Assembly (NCBI GenBank): GCA_002914845.1 | Contig: JXTC01000035.1 | Coordinates: 939,914-1,003,913 of the forward strand | DNA: 64,000 nt | Source of the DNA: Trema orientale | Lineage: Eukaryota > Streptophyta > Magnoliopsida > Rosales > Cannabaceae | Reading direction: 5' to 3' | Shown here: positions 53,981 to 64,000 of the stretch, piece by piece | Layout of the letters: each line of letters begins with the position of its first letter | How positions within the stretch are numbered: the stretch's first letter is position 1 | Translations under genes and position numbers: made by a program | The notes under the pieces: model-generated | The model's database searches: none | The model's input: the letters and a program-made list of their open reading frames with translations, nothing else | What the model was told of the DNA's origin: nothing

Positions 53981-54541
53981 TAGGGCTGGCAATTTGTGAC
54001 ACGACACGATAATATGATTCGAAACCCATATGAAATTAACGGGTTTGGGTTTAGCTTAATCGTATTCATGTCATGTTCGGGTTGAAGATATTGACCTGTT
54101 TAATTGACGGATTGTATTTGGGTTAAATCCGTCAACATGAAAATGACCTGTTTAATAAACGGGTTACACGAGTCATGTCGTGTCAATCCATTTATAAATG
54201 GGTCGTGTTCGTGTCATAATTTCTGATCTGTTTATTAAAGAGAAATTTAATATTTACTTAAATTGAGCCCAAGATTTAGTCATATTTCTATCAAGCCCTT
54301 TATTAAACAGTTCGTGTTTGGGTCACAGGTCGCGGGTTACAGGTCACGTGTCAATATGACTTGTTTAGTAAACGGGTTACACGGGTCGTGTCGTGTCAAC
54401 CCGTTTATAAACGGATCATATTCGTATCATAATTTCTGACCCATTTATTAAACGGATCGTGTTTGGGTTGAGCATTTACCTGTTATACATGTACATCGAT
54501 ACGACACTAACACAACTCATAGACACGAATTGCTAGCCCTA
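53981..54541. mobile_element. hAT MITE with perfect TSD and a 59-bp internal insertion
   Basis: The left end TAGGGCTGGCAATTTGTG and the inverse of the right end TAGGGCTAGCAATTCGTG match at 16 of 18 positions. Flanked by the identical 8-mer TGCTAAAA (53973-53980 and 54542-54549). The body repeats ACGGGTT, CGTGTC and TTTATAAACGG words, as in 4541-5232. A 59-bp insertion lies at 54240-54298. Confidence 0.9.
54240..54298. mobile_element. 59-bp micro-insertion with 9-bp duplication
   Basis: Flanked by TTTATTAAA on both sides (54231-54239 and 54299-54307). Its 3' part (TTTAGTCATATTTCTATCAA, GCCC) closely follows the last 50 bp of the element at 26285-26574. A 9-bp duplication is typical of Mutator-like elements. 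Confidence 0.65.
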
Positions 54542-54584
54542 TGCTAAAAAATAAATATTCATTTTGAACAATAATTAGAGGAAA

Positions 54585-54890
54585 TAACATGGATAGGACT
54601 AACTTGGAGGAAAATGACTTTTATATATATTTTTCTAAAAATGATATTTTTAAGAATGTCAAGAATAGTCAAGAGCTTCTTGACCATTAAATACTTATTA
54701 TTTAGGACTTTTTCATGGTCAAGAAGTTTTTTACTATAGATCAAGATGTCCTCGACACTCCTAAAAATGTCATTTTCAGATTGATGTACAAAAAAGTCAT
54801 TTTGGTCATTTTCTCCAATAGTTACAGAAGATACATTTTTGGCCCAAATTACTCGTAGCCAGGTCCATTTGCCCGTCCCCCGAACCCTGA
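54585..54890. mobile_element. Hairpin MITE, copy 2
   Basis: Inverted repeat around 54700: AAAATGATATTTTTAAGAAT, GTCAAGAGCTTCTTGACCAT pairs with ATGGTCAAGAAGTTTTTTAC, then CTCCTAAAAATGTCATTTT. Related to 49870-50200. A 131-codon minus-strand frame (54559-54954) lies almost entirely in this hairpin and is not a gene. Confidence 0.55.
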
Positions 54891-55262
54891 GGCGGTAACA
54901 TGGCGTGCCAATGGGCCTCACCACCTGATGGAGATAAAGAGTGAGACTAACCAAATGGACCGTGGACTGTCCTCGAAAGAAAAAGCCATAAGAACTCGAG
55001 AAACTTCTAGATCACTACTTTTTTGCTGGAACTTTAGATTCACTACTTAATTATGAAGTAGATATTGATTTTTATAAGAGTTTATGCTGATATTTTTTAT
55101 GATTAAAAAATTGATATTGATGTATGTCTATACATTTGGAGAGTGAGGATTTTAACTCAAAACCGTCCACTTTAAACGATGAAAAAAAAGAATTCATATT
55201 GATATTACTGCTATTCCCTGGCATATTTACCAACTTAATTATTTTTTGACCAACATTACTAG

Positions 55263-55884
55263 CTTAAGGCCTCGTTTGAGATTAATTCTAGATACTGCTT
55301 TTTAAAAGCAGTTAGATTAAAAAAGAGAGGGAGAAGCGTTTGGTAAGTATCTGATTTTGGTGAGCAAATTTAAAAAGTTGCTGTGTTATCAATCTTTTGA
55401 ACAGAATTTGAGATGCAGGGTAAGTGTTGCTTTTCAAAGATGATTTTACTTCCATAATACAAATTGCCTAAAATATCATTTTACGGCCCTGTTTAGGATT
55501 ACTTCCAGCTTTTGTTTTTAGCTTTGAAAGCAGTTAAAGAAAAAAAAATGGGAAATTGAGGGGTTTGATAAGTTTTCGCAGGTTTGAAAAGTTGCTGTAT
55601 AACTACTATTTTAAGTAGAATTTGAGAAGCAGAGTAAGAGTTGCTTTTCAATGATGATTTTGTTGTCACAATATGAATTATTTAAAATATCATTTTACAG
55701 TATCATTTTACAACAAACATAATTTATAATTTACCAAACACGTAGATGTTACTTTTAAACAACACAACTGTTTCCTAAATTAAATTTACCAAATGCTTAA
55801 TATTTTTTTTCCTCACAGTTGCGTTTTGCTCACAGCATAACTATAACATAACACAGCATAACCATACCAAACTGGCCCTAAATA
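55263..55884. mobile_element. MITE with tandemly duplicated left part
   Basis: Two successive left-half copies, about 55268-55484 and 55492-55700, each run GGCC-TGTTT(G/A)...GATTA, AAGCAGTTA, TTTAAAAGTTGCTGT, GCAG-GTAAG-GTTGCTTTTCAA, ATATCATTTTAC. A single right end follows, closing with CATACCAAACTGGCCC, the inverse of the GGCC-TGTTTG left terminus. Non-coding. Confidence 0.6.
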
Positions 55885-56068
55885 ACACCTTATACATCTG
55901 AAGCATCCCTTGATCCTAAATAAATTCTATATTTTAACTCAATGGAAAAAGCTAAGGCTTCATCAATATCTTATTTTAAATCATAGACTTAGTCTTTATT
56001 CTTTACCTCTTATTGAAGAGAGAGTGAGAGAGAGGGGGAAAGCAAGAGAAATTATGGGCAATTTAGAG

Positions 56069-56646
56069 TAGAGATGTAAAGTGGGCCGAGCCGGACTGGT
56101 CCGACCTTGATAAGTCTACATGAGTTTTGTACCGTACCTTGGTCTGGCCCGCCTAAAATATGAACCAGCCTGGCCATATTCTTATGAAGGGGCTCAGTAT
56201 GGCCTACAGGCTCGGCCCACATTTTATACGCGCCTAAGTGGGCCATGCTTATGCGGGTCAAAATGTGGACCTAATTTCGTTATTGTTCTATGTTTTAAAA
56301 TATCAAATATGTGCTTATGTGAGCTAAATTATAGGCCTAAAACTTATTCATATTTTTTTAAAATTTGAATAAATTGAAAATAAACAAAAATAAATAAATA
56401 AATAATATTAAAAATATATAAATGAAAATATTTAATAATGATTTTTTTAAATTTTAATTTAAAAATATATTTAAAATTATATATAAATTATTAAATGCGG
56501 GCTAATGTGGGATGGGCCTTTAGGCCTATTATTGAGGTCCAACCTGACCCCTACTATATATAACGGATGGGATTAGGCCCGTATTGTATTTTTTTTTTTC
56601 GGAATATGAGCTGGCCCACAAAACCTAGCCTATATTGACATCTCTA
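56069..56646. mobile_element. hAT MITE, TAGAGATGT family, copy 3
   Basis: Begins TAGAGATGTAAAGTGGGCCG and ends ATATTGACATCTCTA, and is co-linear with 11353-11923. No matching 8-mers flank it (ATTTAGAG against GAGAAGTT), so a flank has been rearranged or has decayed. GGGCC/GGCCC words run through both halves. Confidence 0.75.
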
Positions 56647-59077
56647 GAGAAGTTAAATTTGAAATGTCGCTACCTGTCCAAAAAAAATAAATAAATAAAA
56701 TAAATAGATAAAAAATAAACAAAAAGTTGGCTATTGCCTTTATGGAAACAGTCGTTAAACTACTCTCTTCTTCGTGCTTCTATTATCGTATTCATTGAAC
56801 TGAAAAAAACTTTTCTGCTTTAATACTTGTCACAATCTTTAAAAAATTAAAAAAGAAAAAAGAAAAAAAGAAAAAGAAAGAAAGAAAAAAAGTGATGAGT
56901 CTGATCACTATCTAATAATTGTTTGGTTTATAGCAAATTTTGTTGTAATATTCATCTTAAAAAACCATATACTGCTCTTTTATCTCTTATCACTTACTAG
57001 TAAAAAGAAGTTAGCATTGTTGTTCCTTTTCTCCTCATGGAAACCATCCGTGATTGCATAGTACTTTAGGTCCTTTTTTTTTTTTTTTTTGTAAGGTTGA
57101 AGTACTAAAATCAATTACCTCAATAATATGACCAAGGGTTTATATATATTATGTTATTTTATTTTATTTTCGTTGATAAAGAACATTCTTTTAGAGGATT
57201 AAAACTGCATTTATGAGGTTTTGGATTCTATTGCAATAAGTTATTGTCTTTTAAGGGGGACATTAGGGGGGACCAATTGGTTTCAAGTCACTCTCCTTTT
57301 ATGGCTTTTGTCACAAGAACACCTCAGTTCATGTCCAAGTCTTTCTCCGACACACCCGGGGACCCTTGTCGGCTTCTCCTACCTCTATTTTTCTTTCCTT
57401 TTTTTTTTTTCAAAAAATAACTTTTAAAAAATTAAAATTAAAATGGGTCTGTAATTTGCAATTTTATTCAATTTCAATGAAAGGGATATGTCTTTACCAA
57501 ATATTTAAGCTTGTTCAGATTTCAATTCACCACCACTCACATGGGTAGTGGATGAAATTGCTCAAGATTTCCTTACCATGAGAAACTTTGTGATACTTTT
57601 CCTTTTATTTTTTTATTATTTTGTTTTGTGCTCTTAACTTTGGATATATTATGATTTTGCTCCTACTTATTCGAGGACAAACATGTAGATATAGGAGGCT
57701 CACCTGTGATACTCGGGATTATTTTGATTTTATCTGTTTGGGTACTCAGTTGTGGAATTTTATGTTTATTGTCCACTGAAAACTGCGTTAATTTTGTCAA
57801 AATGCCAAGGTAATCATGATGTTCCAAACATTCTTTTTCTTTTGTCTTTCTTTTGGGTTCATCTCAACTTTTGGACCCAAATAATCTATTTGTAGAAATA
57901 CAAAATATATTTTTTAATGTATAATGCTATACATACAATCTTCTTTGTAATTCAGCTCTGAGCCAGGTAAAATCATTTTAATTTACTCTGCATAGCTTTT
58001 GCTCTTTTTGAAAGTGGGTTGGAAATTGGTAGTTGGGACTTGGGACCATATATCTGATTGAAAATTCAGTAGTGAAAATGAAAATATGGAGAGCCGCTAA
58101 TAGACCCAGAAATTTCTTTCCATTTAGATTTGGATAAATAGGAATAATAACACAAAATAATACAAAAAAATATGCCCCTAATTCTACTTGCACACCTCGA
58201 TAATAGCTTCAAGAGCTTTGCTCTTAGTCCCAAATCTGACGTTAACACATAATTATGAAACGTTTACTCCCCTCATTTATGCATGATTTCGCTCCCGATG
58301 GAATTGGCAGTTCTGAACTTTAGTATATAAAAATTAATGCATATGTCAGTTGTGTATAAGAAATGGCTTCAGTACTCTTTTGAATTAGACCAAGAGATTA
58401 GAGATACCACTTCAAAGTCCAACCTAAATCAATATGTACAATATAAAATTTGCATATAACATGTCTTATTCTGATACTTTACTCAAGCCAGTCACATGTT
58501 TTCCATATTCATGAGATTTTTTTTCTCAAACTTCAGACCTAGTCTTATTTTTATTAAGAGGAACATTGTAGGCACATAATGATTGTGGTATACTTTCAAT
58601 TATTTTATCATTTTTGTTTCAGCCTTGTGCCGCAGTAGTTAGGATGTAGGCATCAGACTGGTGAAATCATCATCATCTCAAACTGGCTAATCCACCCAAA
58701 AGCAAAAAGGGTTTGATGATAAAAAAAAAATCACATTAGAAAGATAAAGACAAAACAGAGCAAGCTAAGCAAAATCAGCATAATTGTGTACGATATGATA
58801 TTAAATAGTTAGCTATATTTAATTTTTTTTTTAAAAAAAAAAATAGAGAGAACAAAAAAAGGACATTCCCTAGGTCGAAGCCTAAATCTACTCTATTTCT
58901 TCTAAATCTAACCAATTAGAGAGACAATGTAACATGCATGAACATGGCTCCCATAAACACCAATTTTGTCATATACACTTTCCAAATATGGTACGATGAT
59001 AACAATCCCTCCAAAGCAGTTTGCTTAAACTTTGAACTTTTTTTTATTCCCTTTTCCTTTTAAGTCAGCTAGGCTTT
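56647..59077. other. Intergenic sequence, few repeats
   Basis: Purine- and pyrimidine-rich stretches (56840-56895, 57075-57090). An open frame at 57221-57427 is not recognisable. Near 58625-58710 is a segment (CCGCAGTAGTTAGGATGTAG...ACTGG) that could be an old SINE, but no B box is visible. Confidence 0.5.
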
Positions 59078-59330
59078 GGAATTAAGTACATAAGCATTAA
59101 GCATAAGCAAGAAAAAAACCATATGTTACATTTATTTATTTTTTATATGTTACATTTATTTATTTTTTTATATGAACTTGTTTATAGTTCAAACTGAATT
59201 TATTCTCCCTTTTAAGGGGATATTTAAAGTAATTAATTGGGAATTAAGTACATAAGCATTAAGCATAAGCAAGAAAAAAACCATATGTTACATTTATTTA
59301 TTTTTTATATGTTACATTTATTTATTTTTT
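59078..59330. repeat. Identical 91-bp direct repeats, 162 bp apart
   Basis: The segment beginning GGAATTAAGTACATAAGCAT and including AGCAAGAAAAAAACCATATG and two TTACATTTATTTATTTTTT runs occurs at about 59078-59168 and again at 59240-59330 with no difference I can find. It lies about 0.4-0.65 kb upstream of the MAKR-like gene. Confidence 0.85.
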
Positions 59331-59505
59331 CTTACTTTAAGAAGAAACATGATTAAAAAGAAGAAGTGGGGTAAACTAGTGATGCAACAGTACATTATGG
59401 ATGCTTGTGGGGACTAAGCATTTTATGTTTCTTTTCTCTTTTTCCCTTTTTCAATTATCAAAAATTTCAGTGTCTCTTGCGAGACAACCACATACACAAT
59501 TGTTG

Positions 59506-59534
59506 GAGAGAGAGAGAGAGAGAGAGAAAGAGAG
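59506..59534. repeat. (GA)n microsatellite in the MAKR-like promoter
   Basis: GA run with one AAAG interruption, about 190-220 bp before the ATG. GA tracts in plant promoters can bind BBR/BPC proteins (family knowledge). No functional evidence here. Confidence 0.85.
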
Positions 59535-59639
59535 GATATTAAGGTACATAAATACATAAGATATATGTTCATAATGAAAAGAGGGGGCCTCAGCTAGCCT
59601 TGCTATTTACCCACCTTGTATCTCTTTCTCCTTGCAGTG

Positions 59640-59648
59640 TATATAATA
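59640..59648 (+). promoter_or_regulatory. TATA box of the MAKR-like gene
   Basis: TATATAATA lies about 80 bp before the ATG, predicting a 5' UTR of about 50 nt that contains a (TAG)n run (59702-59714). Confidence 0.55.
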
Positions 59649-59723
59649 TCATAACTATTTTTTCCTTCCATATTATTCTTCATTCATAAACTTAGCAGCA
59701 GTAGTAGTAGTAGTACTATAGCC

Positions 59724-60522
59724 ATGGAAACTTCTCAGCCTCTTTCCATTGAAAGCTTTTCATATAGTTGGTTAGTTAACCTGAAACCATCTCTAGAAAG
59801 CCTAGACAACTCTCTTAGGACCTCTCTTGATGCATCCGATGAAGCTTCATTCATTGAGATGGACCCCAGAATGCCACCTTCCAAGAGATTCTTTAGGAAT
59901 TCCCAAGATTTCAAATTTGATTTCCCAACTTCACCCTCTCCTTTAAGTCTTGTTCATGCTGATGAGCTTATCTCCAATGGCTACCTCATGCCTCTCTTCC
60001 TTGACCCTTTGAAGATGGAGGTGTATGAGGCCTCAAGCTCTAGTGAAAACATGCCAAACTCTTTGCATTCGCCGAAACCCGGCATCCCAGCTGGTAATTC
60101 TGACTGTTCATCATTGAGAAGGTGTAGGAGACTGTCAAGGAGGATAATTCAGAAGTACTTGAATTTCCTCAGGCCATTGTATCGAAGAATTCGCGGTCAC
60201 AACAAGGCGAGTTCAAAAACAGCTGCACACGTTGAGAAAAGGGTTCAAATGGGAAAGAGCCGTGTGTATTCTTCGGAAACTGCCTCTCCAAGGATAAGTG
60301 TAGCTTATTCTGCTGATGATTGTTGGAGAAAGTCTTGTGATTCTGATAGCTCAATTTATGAGGCAGTTCTACATTGCAAAAGATCAATAGGTACTAGCCA
60401 TGTTTATAACTTGGTCATTAGTTTTCTTTTTTTCTCTTTTTTTTTTTTTTTTGGTCAATAGAGAAAATTATTCGGGTGTTGTTGACCTTTGTTAGAACTC
60501 TGTTTATTTTTCAGGAAGCTGA
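59724..60522 (+). CDS. MAKR6: Probable membrane-associated kinase regulator (MAKR6/BKI1-like)
   Basis: Family members are unstructured proteins that bind the inner plasma membrane by basic patches and modulate receptor kinases (BKI1 inhibits BRI1). Exons: 59724-60390 and 60515-60522, joined across a GT-AG intron to give 224 residues ending CKRSIGS. Visible parts: N-terminal SFSYSWLVNL; FKFDFPTSPSPLS followed by ADELISNGYLMPLF (62-92), the motif typical of MAKR proteins; a strongly basic patch at 131-158 (RRCRRLSRRIIQKYLNFLRP and following) as membrane anchor; and a C-terminal SSIYEAVLHCKRSI (209-222) resembling the BRI1-interacting motif of BKI1. It is shorter than the roughly 300 residues I recall for most members, yet all motifs are present. 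The last exon adds just one full codon. The MAKR6 number is from memory and tentative. Confidence 0.8.
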
Positions 60523-63500
60523 TGATTTGAGGATTACATATTCGAAGAGAAGAGAATAATATGGAAGAGAAGAAGAGGAAAGGTAGTAAGAAAGGAACAT
60601 TTTTGGAGAATCACATGGGAAGAAAATGAAAGGTGACAAGAGAAGATCATCAGCCACTTGTTCTTTGTCACTATCCTCTTACATTTCTTTGATGACAATG
60701 TAAATTTTGTCTATGAAGCTATCTAAAATGGCCAGCAATGGAAATTCTGGCCCTGGCTAGGAAAAAAAAAAAAAGAGAAAAAAAAAAAGAAAAGAAAAGG
60801 GACATACATATTACAAATTTGTCCTTTCTTTATCCTTATGGGAAGGGCTTACCTACTTGATGAGAAGCTTCCTTCATTACAAACCTGTAAATCTTCAGTC
60901 CAATTAAATGATCAGGATCATCTTGTTCATGAGTACCTTTCTGATTCTTTATTTACACAAGACCAGTAAAGAATAAAGATAAACACTAGTACAAGTTTCT
61001 CCCTAATTTTTTCCATGTGTTGAATTGTGTTACTCATGGAATCTTAAGTCTAATAAATGCTCTCATGTAACAGATCTTATATTTAAGAACCATATAATTG
61101 GGAAAGGGATATTTCAATCTAAACTCCTTATGTGTCCATGATTAAGATTTTATATCATGAAAAGCTTGTGTTGCATCATACCATAATTTCAGGGGGGAAG
61201 AAAAAAGAAGAAAAGAATCCCTATTGCCAAAAAGTTAATGAATTCTGATCAGACCCCCATCTATATCATAATCAAATTAAAATTGACTCCAGCGAGTAGC
61301 CCAACTAATGAATTTTTTTTTAAGAAAATAAAAAATGAAAATAACTAGTATATGTCAATTAACAATAGGATAACATATAACATATAACATAACTAAATCA
61401 GTCCAATTGTCCAAATCTAATTGTCTCTTATGGAGAATCAGATACATTTGTTCATTTGTCATTTTAAATTATTGATCTTTTTAAGGATACATCAAATTCC
61501 AGGTTGCATACCTGGTGCTCTTGCTACTTTTTACTGTGTAGTAATTAGACATGAGATACAAAGCAAACTATATGTAGCATAGTGTAACAAATATTTGATT
61601 CCTTTGAGCTATAGAGGGACATATGACTTGTACTACTTTTGGCCTCACCTTAGTAATCAGTAGTATGGTAGACCCTCCTCAAGTACTCTTCAAAACAAAC
61701 TCTAGTCCATTTCAGTAACATAATCATATATTGAGGTTCCCTTTGTGGCCATTTCTTCACAGAAAATCTCTGTACTATACAAAGAATGCTGCCATACACT
61801 AGCAAAATAAAACAATATGTCGTTTATCGCTTTTTCCTAAGCTTGACAAACATGGCCATATTACATATTCCACAAGATTGAAAATAAACAAGATGAGGTT
61901 AGATGCTTATTCAATGTTCATGGTTTAGAATTTTAGATGCTTATTCTTGTTGAACAGAGTTTTTGAGCCAAAAAAAACTTTATTTTTTGATGTAAAGAAA
62001 AGAAATGAAAGAGCCTTGGATAAGAATATTATGGTCCCCTAAGCAATGGGGTCCAAAACTGTGACGTGTGTTGAACTTTTAAACATGGCCATTCTTGACA
62101 TCTTCAAGCTCCAAAAAACCAAGCCACTTCCATGTAACATAAGTTTAGGTGGCCCGATATCAGCCAATGGGTTGGTAACAGAATGGCTAAGAGTGCGAGT
62201 TTCGCGACATGTCAGAATGGAAGATGAGGGGAGACATGGACAAAATGTGCTAGGAGAAATGACCAAGTTTGATAACATTGCTTCTTGCGTTTCTTTCTGC
62301 TTAATTTTGTCTTCCTCTTTGGATTTTCGCTTCACGGCCAAGGAAGCAAAAACAAGCATAGCTTTATTATTTCTTGTTTTCCTCTTGTAGCTATTATATC
62401 AGCCTACTTAGATTGGTGGGGGGACCAGAAACTCATACATGCTACTTGTCTCTGATATTGGTCCTTTTGTCACTGTAGCAACTAACAAGACACTAGCTCT
62501 TTTCATGACTCCCGTTGTCATCAAGATGTTTCAATACCAATTTTGCAAGTTGGGGGATAGGTTTTTAGTGATAATGTCCTCAGAATATTAAGGAAGAAAT
62601 GATTTTTCCTTATGGCTGATAGAGATTGTGAAAATTAGACACAAGTCAACATAAAGTAATACATGGACAAATGATAACCAGAGAATGTCAATTAAAAGTG
62701 AACCCTTTTCCACAAAAAGCTCTTTGAAATGTGGAAGCAGCTAATCCATGTTGTATGTACACAAGTATAATTATATTGACGCAAATCACCCTAATGTATA
62801 CGTGGATCAATTTTCATGGTGAGGTTGACATGTGGTTTAGAAGGAGGAGAAAACCCAGGATGAAGCCACAATTTTATTAGTAAATTTATTGGAGATTTTA
62901 CACATTTATTTAGTTGCTTTAGTTTTCCCTTAGTATTTATTAAAGATATATGGTGGCCGGTATTATAGGATAAGATTGCAAAGAGAAATCACAAATTCTG
63001 ATGGCATGAGGTGTGATATTTTTTAATATATATATATATATATATATTTTTTATCATAGTGAAATTAAACATAGCTCTTACATTAAGGTGAACCATTATA
63101 AATTTTGTATGTGATTATTGTGTTTTATGCGTACATGCTTAGGGCGTTTAATCCATAGCAATCTAGGCCCTAGCTAAAATGGGTATGACGTCAATTAATC
63201 AAGATCGACAGGATATGCTCAACAACTTGTGTTGGACATGTATATATACATACATACATATAGGGCACCAATCCAGTAGGTATTTTCTTTTTTACCTATA
63301 CATAGGTATTAATTTGGCTAATGAAAATTTATCATGCACTTTTTTTTTAAAAGTAAAAAATAAGAGAAAGAAATAGTATTAATGGTGCACGCCTTTTCAT
63401 ACACATCATTATAGCCGTTAGATCACCATTAGATGATATACCATTAGATGATATGATCCAACGACTAAAAAAAAATACTTACCTATTGGTTAAAAAAAAA

Positions 63501-64000
63501 AAAAAAAGAACCTACGGGATTGGCAACCATATATATATATGTATAATGATAATAGAGGAACAAAATAGTAGGTACCAATGGAACCAAAATCCTCAAACTG
63601 ATAATTAGTATAACTTTTGAAAGAGAATTGTGCTATAAGAAGACTTGTTTGGAACGACTTGGGGACAAAATGAATGGAACAAGCCAAGGAATCGGAACCT
63701 TGATATCTGCCGTGTGTCGGAACCATTTTAGCTTGTGATCTCTCGGTACAAGTTGAACGACAATGAATATTGCAGATAACTCTTTTGTTTGTGTCAGCAC
63801 ATTGTTTTTTATCTTAACATTCATTGCACTAGGTGAAGCTCCGTATCAGTGACGCCAAACTGGTCTTTGGTAAAATGAATTTAATAATGTTTTATATGCT
63901 AAAATCAAAGTCTTGTTGGTTTTCAATGCCACGACCAGAGCTTTTTTGGGGCCAATTAATGGAACAGGGGAATCACTAGGAATTTTCTTCATGTCGGTGT
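60523..64000. other. Downstream intergenic sequence to window end
   Basis: The first 250 bp form the 3' UTR region of the MAKR-like gene. Between 62039 and 62390 GC content rises and both strands stay open (114 codons plus, 106 codons minus), but neither translation has a recognisable domain. TA microsatellites lie at about 63026-63050 and 63531-63545. No other gene seen up to the edge. Confidence 0.5.

Noticed and set aside
54559-54954. 131-codon minus-strand frame
   Set aside because: Lies in a hairpin MITE, and its translation reflects the inverted repeat.
58620-58710. Another SINE
   Set aside because: An A-box-like word exists but no B box, tail or target duplication.
59724-60461. Reading the MAKR-like gene as one exon of 245 residues
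   Set aside because: The last 20 or so residues are a Phe-rich run from an intronic poly-T tract. A good GT-AG intron restores the usual C-terminus after CKRSI.

Overview
The window looks like nuclear DNA from a eudicot plant. It is strongly AT-rich, with long poly-T/poly-A runs and many (TA)n and (GA)n microsatellites. Its genes have plant-type GT-AG introns and belong to plant families, and the sequence between them is packed with small plant-type transposable elements. The species cannot be named from the sequence alone.

Four protein-coding loci can be supported. At 7034-7588 (-) is an intronless 184-residue membrane protein of unknown function. At 42558-43463 (+) is an intact class III (GH18) acidic chitinase of the hevamine type. 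At 43674-47047 (-), convergent with the chitinase, is an intact five-exon G-type lectin S-receptor-like kinase of 869 residues, resembling Arabidopsis At5g24080. At 59724-60522 (+) is a two-exon, 224-residue membrane-associated kinase regulator (MAKR6/BKI1-like). As I recall, the Arabidopsis counterparts of the chitinase and the kinase (At5g24090 and At5g24080) are also neighbours, so this pair is probably conserved microsynteny.

The rest is accessory sequence. Region 1-6.9 kb holds a cut LTR end, a foldback element and two MITEs. Region 9.1-17.1 kb is a nest: a minus-strand Ty3/Gypsy LTR; a plus-strand LTR of the same family ending at a tRNA-Met primer-binding site and carrying an hAT MITE and a Copia-type LTR; then another minus-strand LTR. 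Region 17-23 kb has a poly-T run of 96 bases, a SINE, a Tourist-like MITE and a decayed gag remnant. Region 23.5-26.1 kb is a composite with tRNA-like heads at both ends and a 74-bp tandem array in the middle. Region 27-40 kb is mostly old LTR-type sequence, including two copies of one LTR family; one is split by a deleted hAT transposon and the other preserves the empty site. The gene pair at 42.5-47.1 kb is compact and almost repeat-free. From 48.7 to 56.6 kb there are nested hAT elements with perfect target-site duplications (TSDs), SINEs (one with a 19-bp TSD) and several MITEs. From 56.7 to 64 kb the sequence is quieter and contains the MAKR gene.

Functionally, the chitinase (secreted, attacks chitin) and the lectin receptor kinase (cell surface, non-RD type) both fit defence or cell-wall surveillance. 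The MAKR-like protein fits membrane receptor-kinase signalling. These roles come from family knowledge; nothing in the DNA shows that the genes act together.
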